DNA of 64,000 nt from Clostridia bacterium. Its GTDB lineage: Bacteria > Bacillota > Clostridia > UMGS1883 > UMGS1540. A model generated the notes under the pieces. The model saw only the letters and a list, made by a program, of their open reading frames with translations, had not been told where the DNA came from and searched no databases. Of this stretch, positions 33,835-41,377 are shown one piece after another. The position numbers were made by a program, and so were the translations under genes. The stretch lies in NCBI GenBank assembly GCA_017620205.1, contig JAFZQX010000044.1:1-64000 (forward strand). The letters are read 5' to 3'. Numbering within the stretch: the stretch's first letter is position 1; every line of letters starts with the position of its first letter.

Positions 33835-36170
33835 ATTTTAAAGAAATGCTTGGTAAAGAACTGCTGTTTATAGACGGTGCTATGGGCACAATGATAGGTA
33901 AATGCGATGTTTTGCCCGAAGTGCTTAATATTAAAGAGCCCGAAAGAATTAAAAAAATACATACTGCTTATCTTGAAGCCGGAGCAGATATTATAACGTC
34001 AAACACCTTTGGTGCAAACCGTTTAAAGATGAAAGACTACGCCGTTGAAGAAATAATTTCAGCGGCGCTTAAAAATGCGCGCGAATGTGCGGATAAATAC
34101 GGCAAACTGGTAACTCTTGACATAGGTCCTCTCGGGGCGCTTTTGGCGCCTATGGGAGATGTTTCATTTAAAGAAGCATACGATGTGTTTGCTGAAGCCG
34201 TAAAATGTTCGAAATACGGAGCCGACCTAATATCAATTGAAACGATGACAGATACTTATGAGCTTAAAGCGGCGGTACTCGCGGCAAAGGAAAACTCTGA
34301 TTTGCCGGTTATCGCTACGGTAAGCCTTGACAAAGACGGAAATCTTCTTTGCGGTGCTGATATTCTGTCAGTGATATCGCTTCTTGAAGGACTTGGCGTT
34401 GACGCGCTCGGCGTAAACTGCGGTTTTGGTCCTGCGCAGCTTAATGAGTTTTTCGGTCTGATTAAAAAGTATGCTTCAATTCCCGTTGCCCTTGTGCCAA
34501 ACGGCGGACTTCCCCGGTTTGAAAACGGCGAAACAGTGTATGACTTAACTGCCGATGAGTTTTCAGATTTTATGGCAGGATTTGCAAAAGGCGGCGCGCA
34601 TCTGCTCGGCGGCTGCTGCGGTACAACGCCGGAGCATATAAGACTTACAAAGGAAAAGTGTAAGGATATCAAAATAACACCGCCCGTAAATAAGAACATT
34701 ACATCTGTATCTTCGTTCGGTAAAGGCGTTATAATAGGGGAGAAACCCGTTATAATCGGCGAGAGGATCAACCCGACAGGAAAGAAAAAGCTTAAAGAGG
34801 CTCTCCGCAATAACGAAATTGACTATCTTTTAAGAGAAGGTATAAACCAGGACGAAGCGGGCGCTCATATACTTGATGTAAACGTGGGCCTTCCGGAAAT
34901 TGACGAAGCGGAAATGATGTCAAAATGCGTTTTTGAACTTCAGAGCATTTTGAGCCTGCCTCTGCAGCTTGACAGCAGCTCTCCGGAAGTGCTTGAGAAA
35001 GCCATGAGAATTTATAACGGCAAACCGCTTATAAATTCCGTAAACGGTAAAAAAGTGTCTATGGAAACCGTTTTTCCGCTTGTAAAAAAATATGGCGGCG
35101 TAGTTGTCGGTCTTACGCTTGATGAAAGCGGTATTCCTGATACTGCCGAGGGCAGATACCAAATTGCCGAAAAGATAATAGATACCGCAAATGAGTACGG
35201 TATAGATAAAAAGAATATCATAATAGACCCGCTGACGCTTACGGTAAGTTCCGATCCGCAAGCGGCAAAAGAGACTCTTCGCGCTGTAAAGCTTATTTCT
35301 GAAAAACAAGGAGTAAACACAATACTCGGTGTTTCAAACATCTCATTCGGTCTTCCCCAAAGAGAAAAAATAAACGCCGCATTTTTGTCACTCGCTCTTC
35401 AAAGCGGTCTTTCCGCGGCTATAATGAATCCTTTAAGCGACGCTATGATGGCGGCTTATGATACTTATAATTTGCTGTATGCCAAAGATGCTGATTTTAA
35501 AGATTATTTAAGAAAATACTCAGAAGCTCCCAAGGAAGAAAAAAAAGCGTCTTCGGAACTCTCGCTCAGGGATTTAATAGTATTGGGACTTAAATCGGAA
35601 AGCTATGCTAAAACCGAAGAAATGTTAAAGTCAGTTGATCCGATGACGATAATAAACGAGCATATTATATCTGCTCTCGATGAAGTTGGGCGCGGCTTTG
35701 AAGCAAAGAAGATATATCTTCCGTCCCTTCTGACATCTGCGGAGACGGCGCAGAACGCTTTTGCGGCCATACAGGATAAATCGCCCAAGAAAGAGGAAAC
35801 GGGAGAGAAGATACTGCTTGCCACCGTTTTCGGCGATATCCACGACATAGGCAAAAATATAGTAAAACTCCTGCTTAAGAATTACGGTTATAAAATTATA
35901 GATTTGGGGCGCGATGTTCCGCCCGAAAAAATAGTGGAAGCAGTAAAAGCAGAAAATATTAAGCTTGTCGGTTTGTCCGCGCTTATGACAACAACCGTTG
36001 TATACATGGAAGAAACAATAAAAGCGCTTCGCGAGGCGGGGCTTTCCGCAAAAGTTATGGTCGGCGGAGCTGTGCTTACGCAGGAATATGCCGATATGAT
36101 AGGCGCTGATTTTTACGCAAAAGACGCTTTGGCGTCCGTAACATATGCAAAAACGGTGTTTGGAGCGTAA
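33831..36170 (+). CDS. metH: Cobalamin-dependent methionine synthase without activation domain
   Basis: The 779-residue enzyme transfers the methyl group of methyl-THF to homocysteine through cobalamin. Domains in order: homocysteine-binding barrel (about 1-285; zinc cysteines in GVNCGF and GGCCGTTPEHI), pterin-binding barrel (about 300-560; IIGERINPTGKK and LDVNVGLPEID), helical cap (about 575-650), and the cobalamin Rossmann domain (about 655-779; the lower ligand His lies in FGDIHDIGKNIV). The activation domain is supplied by the preceding gene. Start at 33831 overlaps that gene by four bases behind AAAGGAG. Confidence 0.95.
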   Translation: MNFKEMLGKELLFIDGAMGTMIGKCDVLPEVLNIKEPERIKKIHTAYLEAGADIITSNTFGANRLKMKDYAVEEIISAALKNARECADKYGKLVTLDIGPLGALLAPMGDVSFKEAYDVFAEAVKCSKYGADLISIETMTDTYELKAAVLAAKENSDLPVIATVSLDKDGNLLCGADILSVISLLEGLGVDALGVNCGFGPAQLNEFFGLIKKYASIPVALVPNGGLPRFENGETVYDLTADEFSDFMAGFAKGGAHLLGGCCGTTPEHIRLTKEKCKDIKITPPVNKNITSVSSFGKGVIIGEKPVIIGERINPTGKKKLKEALRNNEIDYLLREGINQDEAGAHILDVNVGLPEIDEAEMMSKCVFELQSILSLPLQLDSSSPEVLEKAMRIYNGKPLINSVNGKKVSMETVFPLVKKYGGVVVGLTLDESGIPDTAEGRYQIAEKIIDTANEYGIDKKNIIIDPLTLTVSSDPQAAKETLRAVKLISEKQGVNTILGVSNISFGLPQREKINAAFLSLALQSGLSAAIMNPLSDAMMAAYDTYNLLYAKDADFKDYLRKYSEAPKEEKKASSELSLRDLIVLGLKSESYAKTEEMLKSVDPMTIINEHIISALDEVGRGFEAKKIYLPSLLTSAETAQNAFAAIQDKSPKKEETGEKILLATVFGDIHDIGKNIVKLLLKNYGYKIIDLGRDVPPEKIVEAVKAENIKLVGLSALMTTTVVYMEETIKALREAGLSAKVMVGGAVLTQEYADMIGADFYAKDALASVTYAKTVFGA

Positions 36171-36280
36171 AATCAAGGCTGAAAAAAGTAAAATGACTTT
36201 TGAGCATTCGGGAGTATTCGGAAGCTTTAGCGAGTATTTAAGAGATTGAAATTGAATTTTTGATTTTTTTGAAAAAAGTG

Positions 36281-36309
36281 TTGACAAACGCCTCAAAGTG
36301 TATTAAAAT
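36281..36309 (+). promoter_or_regulatory. Promoter of the rplM-rpsI operon
   Basis: TTGACA (36281-36286) and TAAAAT (36304-36309) with a 17-base spacer lie 34 bases before the rplM start, preceded by an A/T-rich segment. A consensus-like sigma-A promoter suits highly expressed ribosomal genes. Confidence 0.85.
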
Positions 36310-36342
36310 AGCACATGTTGAAATTAAAGGGAGGTTTAAATT

Positions 36343-36780
36343 ATGGGCAGCTTTATGGCTAACTCTTCAAATGTTGAGAGAAAATGGTATATAATTGATG
36401 CTGCGGGCAAACCCGTTGGCAGAGTTGCAACTATCGCGGCAACACTTTTACGCGGTAAACATAAACCTACATTTACTCCGCACGTTGATTGCGGTGATCA
36501 CGTTATTATCATTAATTCTGATAAAGCGGTTTTCACAGGCAAAAAAGCGGTACAGAAGGTTTATTACAGACACAGCGGCTGGGTTGGCGGTCTTAAATCC
36601 GTTACAGCCGGCGAAATGATGGAAAAGAATTCCGACAGAGCTATGACTCTTGCGGTAAAGGGCATGATTCCCGATACCACGATAGGTCGCGCGGCGCTTA
36701 CACGTCTCAGAGTTTATAAAGACGCTGAACATAAAAACGCAGCACAGAAACCGGAGCTCTGGACCGGTGAAATAAGATAA
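36343..36780 (+). CDS. rplM: 50S ribosomal protein L13
   Basis: The 145-residue protein has L13 hallmarks: KWYIIDAAGKPVGRVATIAATLLRGKHKPTFTPHVDCGDHVIIINS (about residues 13-58) and YYRHSGWVGGLKS. It assembles early into the large subunit and binds 23S rRNA. GGGAGG precedes the ATG at 36343. It is followed by rpsI in the almost universal L13-S9 order. Confidence 0.98.
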   Translation: MGSFMANSSNVERKWYIIDAAGKPVGRVATIAATLLRGKHKPTFTPHVDCGDHVIIINSDKAVFTGKKAVQKVYYRHSGWVGGLKSVTAGEMMEKNSDRAMTLAVKGMIPDTTIGRAALTRLRVYKDAEHKNAAQKPELWTGEIR

Positions 36781-36797
36781 GGAGGTAAGACAAGATT

Positions 36798-37193
36798 ATG
36801 GCAGAAAAAACTCAGTTCTACGGAACAGGCAGAAGAAAAAAATCTGTTGCACGTGTACGTCTTATTCCCGGTAAAGGAAGTATTACGATAAACGGCAGAG
36901 ATATTGATGATTATTTCGGTCTTGAAACACTTAAAACTATCGTTCGTCAGCCGTTCGAGGTACTCGGCGTGCTCGGCAAATTCGATGTAATTTGTCTCGT
37001 TGACGGCGGCGGTGTTACAGGACAGGCAGGCGCTATCCGTCACGGTATTTCAAGAGCTTTGCTCGAAGCTGATGAAGCAAACCGCGCTCAGCTTAAAGCT
37101 GCAGGCTTCTTAACACGTGACCCGAGAATGAAGGAAAGAAAGAAATACGGTCTCAAGGCAGCCCGTCGCGCACCGCAGTTCTCGAAACGTTAA
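36798..37193 (+). CDS. rpsI: 30S ribosomal protein S9
   Basis: The 131-residue protein contains [21 protein letters not shown] near the N terminus and the C-terminal [25 protein letters not shown] tail that reaches the P-site tRNA. It starts 17 bases after rplM behind AAGGAGG. A terminator follows within 25 bases. Confidence 0.98.
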   Translation: MAEKTQFYGTGRRKKSVARVRLIPGKGSITINGRDIDDYFGLETLKTIVRQPFEVLGVLGKFDVICLVDGGGVTGQAGAIRHGISRALLEADEANRAQLKAAGFLTRDPRMKERKKYGLKAARRAPQFSKR

Positions 37194-37213
37194 ATTTACA
37201 ATTACAAATGCTC

Positions 37214-37248
37214 AAAAATCCCACAACCAAGCGGTTTGTGGGATTTTT
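37214..37248 (+). terminator. Intrinsic terminator of rplM-rpsI
   Basis: AAAATCCCACAA pairs with TTGTGGGATTTT around a 9-nt loop and ends in T-rich sequence. It is the last core-chromosome feature before the second ICE. Confidence 0.92.
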
Positions 37249-37281
37249 CTATGCCCGAAAATCTTTGATGAGTTTGTCCTG

Positions 37282-37470
37282 ATTTGACGAAATTTAACCC
37301 AAAATAAATCAATTTGCTGGGGTTTATAAGGGGTGAAAATGCCTTTTTTGAGGTCAATGGGGTTTATAAAAGGGTGAAAATTGAGTTGTTTTTTTGGGGT
37401 TAGTATAACATTTTCGACTACTCGTTATTTTCATTTGATGGTTTTGTAAGAATTTGACCGAATTTAACAA
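37282..37470 (+). repeat. Two pairs of direct repeats at the ICE left end
   Basis: TGGGGTTTATAAGGGGTGAAAAT (split here as TGGGGTTTATAA plus GGGGTGAAAAT) lies at 37318-37340 and again with two changes at 37358-37381. ATTTGACGAAATTTAAC (37282-37298) recurs as ATTTGACCGAATTTAAC at 37452-37468. The spacing and position, between the rpsI terminator and the first ICE gene, suit integrase arm sites, a replication origin or operator. No gene is seen in 37249-37532. Confidence 0.55.
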
Positions 37471-37532
37471 AACAAAAATAGTTTTATAGTTTTTTCATAA
37501 TAATATTTATGAATCACGAAAGGAGGGGTTGT

Positions 37533-38432
37533 ATGTACCAAGTATTAAACTACGATGATAAAGACACCAAAAGAAAAAAGCATCAGCCTACACTTATGCA
37601 AATTGAATTTAGCACCTTGAAAAAAATCATATTTACATTTGTTATTATGTCTGTGCTAATAGCATTCGTGTATTTTTATAATATCCCCGATCCTAATATG
37701 ATTCTTATTGCCGGATTGGTTTTGTGTTCTGCTGTTTTCGGATACGGTGGTGGAATTACGGCAGGCGTAATTATGCTTTTATATACCCTGTTTTTCTTTT
37801 CGACGGAACACAGCTTTATCCATTTTACAGAACAGAACATACAAAAGGTGTTTGTGACTATTATTGGAATTGTAGCTGATTTGCTTTTGGTATGTTCCTT
37901 AAAGCGTGAAGAAATAAAGGCGTTTAAAGATGTAAAATTTCTTACCGAAAAATTGCAGAACGAAAATGAAAATCTGCAAATTATTTCAATGCAAGATGTT
38001 TTAACAGGACTTCAAAACAGACTTGCACTACGACGGGACTATGATTTGTATAAAAACCGTGAGCTTACAGTTATGATGCTTGATTTAGACAATTTCAAAA
38101 TAATCAATGATACTTACGGTCATACGAAGGGCGACAAAGTTTTGAAAAAAACAGGTGAGCTTCTTGCAAAAACTTTTGGCAAAGATTATTGCTACCGATA
38201 CGGCGGTGATGAATTTCTTGTCCTCTGCCCTGACTTGTCAGAAAGCGAATTTATAGAAAAGCTCAACGATATGATGAAATCAAAACCAAGTTTAAATATA
38301 AATGAAATATCTGTAAATGTAGAGTTTTCATTCGGCTATGTTCACGATTTAGTGAGAGACATAGAAGATTTAAGACAGTTCTTTTCTCTTGCGGATCAGC
38401 GTATGTATGCGGCAAAAAATGCCAAGCAATAA
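37533..38432 (+). CDS. Membrane diguanylate cyclase (GGDEF domain)
   Basis: The 299-residue protein has about four hydrophobic segments between residues 25 and 125, a short coiled linker, and a GGDEF domain (about 150-299). DVLTGLQNRLALRRDY opens the domain, MLDLDNFKIINDTYGHTKGDKVL binds metal and GTP, and RYGGDEFLVL is the intact signature. It should make cyclic di-GMP. The membrane part resembles DUF4118-like sensor regions. Start 37533 follows AAAGGAGG; the in-frame ATG 37509 has no such site. It is the first gene of the element and is followed by its own terminator. Confidence 0.87.
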   Translation: MYQVLNYDDKDTKRKKHQPTLMQIEFSTLKKIIFTFVIMSVLIAFVYFYNIPDPNMILIAGLVLCSAVFGYGGGITAGVIMLLYTLFFFSTEHSFIHFTEQNIQKVFVTIIGIVADLLLVCSLKREEIKAFKDVKFLTEKLQNENENLQIISMQDVLTGLQNRLALRRDYDLYKNRELTVMMLDLDNFKIINDTYGHTKGDKVLKKTGELLAKTFGKDYCYRYGGDEFLVLCPDLSESEFIEKLNDMMKSKPSLNINEISVNVEFSFGYVHDLVRDIEDLRQFFSLADQRMYAAKNAKQ

Positions 38433-38462
38433 TGGTCTTTATATATAATATAATGCTTTTGT

Positions 38463-38513
38463 AAGCGTGTTTACTTTGCTCTTTTTTAAAGAGATAGTGA
38501 ACACGCTTTTTTT
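38463..38513 (+). terminator. Intrinsic terminator after the GGDEF gene
   Basis: AAGCGTGTTTACT (38463-38475) pairs with AGTGAACACGCTT (38496-38508) with one mismatch, and a T run follows. It separates the cyclase gene from the replication genes. Confidence 0.85.
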
Positions 38514-38548
38514 ATTGCCAAAATTTCAAAGAAAGGAAGGAAACAAAA

Positions 38549-38734
38549 ATGATTTACAACAAATGCGATGACCGTAATAACCAAAGCGGTTGCTATGATC
38601 CGACTGCGTACAACGCATTAAGAAAAATTAAAAAGGATGAACGCAGAGCACTCATTCAAAAAATGAATGCCCTTGCCAATCAAAACGGTTATCAGATTAT
38701 CAGTATTATCAAACTTCGTGAAATAGACTTTTAA
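38549..38734 (+). CDS. Small ICE protein of unknown function
   Basis: This 61-residue, basic protein (RKIKKDERRALIQKMNALANQNG in the middle, predicted helix) has GAAAGGAAGG upstream of its ATG and precedes the replication initiator by 35 bases. Short helical proteins are common at this position in related elements. I do not recognise a domain. Confidence 0.6.
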   Translation: MIYNKCDDRNNQSGCYDPTAYNALRKIKKDERRALIQKMNALANQNGYQIISIIKLREIDF

Positions 38735-38769
38735 ATGTTCTTTATTCTGAGCGAAAGGAGGTCAAAGAG

Positions 38770-39630
38770 TTGTATGAATATTTTTACGGAGAGCAATCAA
38801 ATCAGTTTTCGTTTTACAGAATACCAAAAATACTGTTTACTGATGAAGCCTTTAAAAGTATATCACCGGAGGCAAAAATTCTGTACGGCATACTGCTTGA
38901 CAGAATGAGCCTGTCACAGAAAAACGGTTGGACAGACGATTACGGCAGAGTATATATTGTTTTTACCGTTGAAGAAATAATGTCCGCTCTCTGCTGTCAG
39001 AACCAAAAAGCAAATAAACTTATGTACGAGCTTGAAAAAAAGTGCGGTCTTATTGAACGCAAACGGCAGGGCTTGGGAAAACCAAATCTTATATATGTTA
39101 AGAATTTTATTGACAATTCAAAATCACACATCAAGAAATGTGAAAATCACACTTCTGGAAATGTGAAAAACACAAATCAAGAAATGTTAAAATCACACGC
39201 TAATAATACTGATATAAATAATACTGATTTTAATGATACTGATAATCCTTTCCTTCCGGAAACAGATGAGGATGAAAGAGCGAAATACAAAGAGCTCATA
39301 AAAGAAAATGTTGAATATGAGTTTTTAATCAGAAATTATCCGTATGACACAGACACCATAGATGAGATGCTTGAACTGATTTTAGATACAGTTTGCTCTA
39401 AACGGCAGTATATACGAATAGCCGGAGATGATAAACCGCACTCAGTTGTAAAAAGCCAGCTTCTCAAAATTACGAGCGAGCATATATCGTACTGTATGGA
39501 CTGCCTGAAAGAAAGCACATCAGATGTTAAAAATATTCGTCAGTACATACTTGCCGCTTTATATAATGCTCCACTTACCATTTCCAATTATTACGGAATG
39601 AAAGTAAGACACGATATGGCAACAGGATAG
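38770..39630 (+). CDS. Replication initiator protein A-like
   Basis: The 286-residue protein starts at TTG 38770 behind GAAAGGAGG. Its first 110 residues match the RepA N-terminal domain: FYRIPKILFTDEAFKSISPEAKILYGILLDRMSLS and GRVYIVFTVEEIMSALCCQNQKANKLMYELEKKCGLIERKRQG, a winged helix that binds origin DNA. A low-complexity Asn/Asp linker with repeated TDIN/TDFN separates it from a helical C-terminal domain (about 170-286). It probably initiates replication of the excised element. Confidence 0.8.
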   Translation: MYEYFYGEQSNQFSFYRIPKILFTDEAFKSISPEAKILYGILLDRMSLSQKNGWTDDYGRVYIVFTVEEIMSALCCQNQKANKLMYELEKKCGLIERKRQGLGKPNLIYVKNFIDNSKSHIKKCENHTSGNVKNTNQEMLKSHANNTDINNTDFNDTDNPFLPETDEDERAKYKELIKENVEYEFLIRNYPYDTDTIDEMLELILDTVCSKRQYIRIAGDDKPHSVVKSQLLKITSEHISYCMDCLKESTSDVKNIRQYILAALYNAPLTISNYYGMKVRHDMATG

Positions 39631-39642
39631 GAGGTGAAAAAT

Positions 39643-40518
39643 ATGCCAAAGAAGAAAGAATTTGATCCTACAAAAGTATTGGAAGTTAAACTTTCAGAAC
39701 TGCACCCATTCAAAAATCATCCGTTTAAGGTTTTAGACGATGATTTAATGCAGCAGACGGTGGATAGCATAACGCAGGTCGGTGTATTATCCCCTGCTGT
39801 TGTAAGACCGCATCCCGATGGCGGTTATGAAATAATATCGGGACACAGACGGTTAAAAGCCTGTGAGCTTGCGGGACTTGAAACAATGCCCGTTATAGTG
39901 AAAGACTTATCAGATGATGAAGCCGTTATTTTTATGGTGGACAGCAATTTACAGCGTGAGAACATACTGCCGAGCGAAAAAGCAAAGGCATATAAAATGA
40001 AAATGGAAGCCTTAAAACATCAAGGAAAACGCAGAGATTTAACTTCAGACCAACTTGGTCCGAAGTTGTGGGCAGCAGAAAAATTGGCTATTAACAATGA
40101 TGATAGCGCTACGCAGATAAAACGATATATTCGTCTTGCAAGCCTTGAACCAGCCCTTTTAGAAAAAGTTGACAGCAAAGAAATATCATTTACCCCTGCC
40201 GTTGAGCTTGCGAGCCTTTCGCAAGAGGAACAGCAGGGTTTTTTAGATGCAATGGACTATTCACAGAATACGCCGTCACTTTCTCAGGCACAGCGTATCA
40301 GAAAGTTAAGCCAAAGCGGACAATGCACGGTGGAGGCAATGCGAGAGATTATGTCGGAGGAAAAGAAAAGTGAGCTTGATAAAATTATTATTTCAAATGA
40401 TGAACTAAAAAGATATTTTCCCCGTTCTTTTTCACCTAAGCAAATGAGGGATACAATTTTCAAATTACTTGAAAATTGGCTGAAATCAAGAAAACAAAAA
40501 AAGGAGTTGGAAAAATGA
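39643..40518 (+). CDS. ParB/RepB/Spo0J-family partition protein
   Basis: The 291-residue protein has the ParB N-terminal domain: ELHPFKNHPFKVLDDD, VLSPAVVRPHPDGGYEIISGHRRLKACELAG (GHRR nucleotide-binding motif near residue 71) and MVDSNLQRENILPSEKAKAYKMKMEAL. A helix-turn-helix follows (about 140-200). It would bind centromere-like sites and help keep the excised element, or act as a transcription factor; a ParA partner is not present next to it. AGGAGGTG precedes ATG 39643. Confidence 0.87.
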   Translation: MPKKKEFDPTKVLEVKLSELHPFKNHPFKVLDDDLMQQTVDSITQVGVLSPAVVRPHPDGGYEIISGHRRLKACELAGLETMPVIVKDLSDDEAVIFMVDSNLQRENILPSEKAKAYKMKMEALKHQGKRRDLTSDQLGPKLWAAEKLAINNDDSATQIKRYIRLASLEPALLEKVDSKEISFTPAVELASLSQEEQQGFLDAMDYSQNTPSLSQAQRIRKLSQSGQCTVEAMREIMSEEKKSELDKIIISNDELKRYFPRSFSPKQMRDTIFKLLENWLKSRKQKKELEK

Positions 40519-40679
40519 GCAATCAATTATGCCCCAAATGTCAAACTGGTTTAGAAAGCTATCAGCTTGATCCGAAAAGCGAGTCTTGCCCGTATATTGC
40601 CTGTCATAACGGTAATAACTGTGCATTTTTTAAACCATTAAAAGATGAAAGCGAGAGTGATACAGATGAAGGAGTTTGA
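40515..40679 (+). CDS. Small cysteine-rich protein, possible zinc ribbon
   Basis: The 54-residue product begins MSNQLCPKCQTGLESYQL and contains SCPYIACHNGNNCAF, so CxxC and CxxxxC pairs could bind zinc. Its ATG overlaps the parB stop (ATGA) behind AAGGAG, which indicates translational coupling. Its 3' end overlaps the next gene by 14 bases. Function unknown. Confidence 0.65.
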   Translation: MSNQLCPKCQTGLESYQLDPKSESCPYIACHNGNNCAFFKPLKDESESDTDEGV

Positions 40680-41277
40680 AGTAACTGTAACGGAAACCCT
40701 GCAACGAACCGTAACAGTCGAGGCAGATTCAAAAGACGATGCCTTGCAAATGGTTGAAGATATGTACCGAGATTCCGAAATCATTTTAGACAGCGAAGAT
40801 TATGCCGGAGTTGAGTACAGCTCAAACGAAGGAAAAGAAATTGAAAAGGAAAACACAATGGAAGTCCTGCTTGTCAAACCCGGTCAGTATGCAGAAATGA
40901 CCGAGATAAAAGCAGGGCTTTCTTCTATGCAGGAAGTTGTCGGAGGGGATATTGAAGCCGCATACTTTTTCTCCGAGCCTGTTGCTTTGGTCTGTAATGA
41001 AGAAGGTAAATTCAATGGTATGAAGCTGAACAGAGCTGTCAAAGACGAAAACGGCAATATGCTTGATATTATCGCCGGAACCTTCTTTATATGCGGACTC
41101 GGAGATGAAAATTTTACATCATTACAGCCGGAATATCGTGAGAAATTTGAAAAGATGTTTAAAAATCCCGAAGCGTTTCTGAAAATGGGTAAAGGCTTTA
41201 TGGCAATTCCGATTGAACCCGAAAAAGCAAGCAAGTCAAAGGAAAAACCGACTAAAACACACGGACAGGAGCTTTAA
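40666..41277 (+). CDS. DpnD/PcfM-like plus DUF3846 protein
   Basis: The 203-residue product has two parts. Residues 1-45 (EFEVTVTETLQRTVTVEADSKDDALQMVEDMYRDSEIIL) resemble the DpnD/PcfM C-terminal domain. From about residue 66 (MEVLLVKPGQYAEMTEI) it matches DUF3846, with VGGDIEAAYFF and LDIIAGTFFICGLG. Both are found in conjugative elements and their roles are unknown. An internal ATG at 40858 could allow separate expression of the DUF3846 half. Confidence 0.72.
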   Translation: MKEFEVTVTETLQRTVTVEADSKDDALQMVEDMYRDSEIILDSEDYAGVEYSSNEGKEIEKENTMEVLLVKPGQYAEMTEIKAGLSSMQEVVGGDIEAAYFFSEPVALVCNEEGKFNGMKLNRAVKDENGNMLDIIAGTFFICGLGDENFTSLQPEYREKFEKMFKNPEAFLKMGKGFMAIPIEPEKASKSKEKPTKTHGQEL

Positions 41278-41377
41278 GATGAAATTTAAATTATTAAGTT
41301 ACAGGTATATACCGCCTTAGCCGATATATACGCAGTTTACAAATCAAATTCAAGATAAAATATGGAGGTATTTCAAA

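Noticed and set aside
36395-36619. Second ORF overlapping rplM
   Set aside because: It is a frame shadow of L13 without ribosome binding site or family match, unlike the tnpV overlap.
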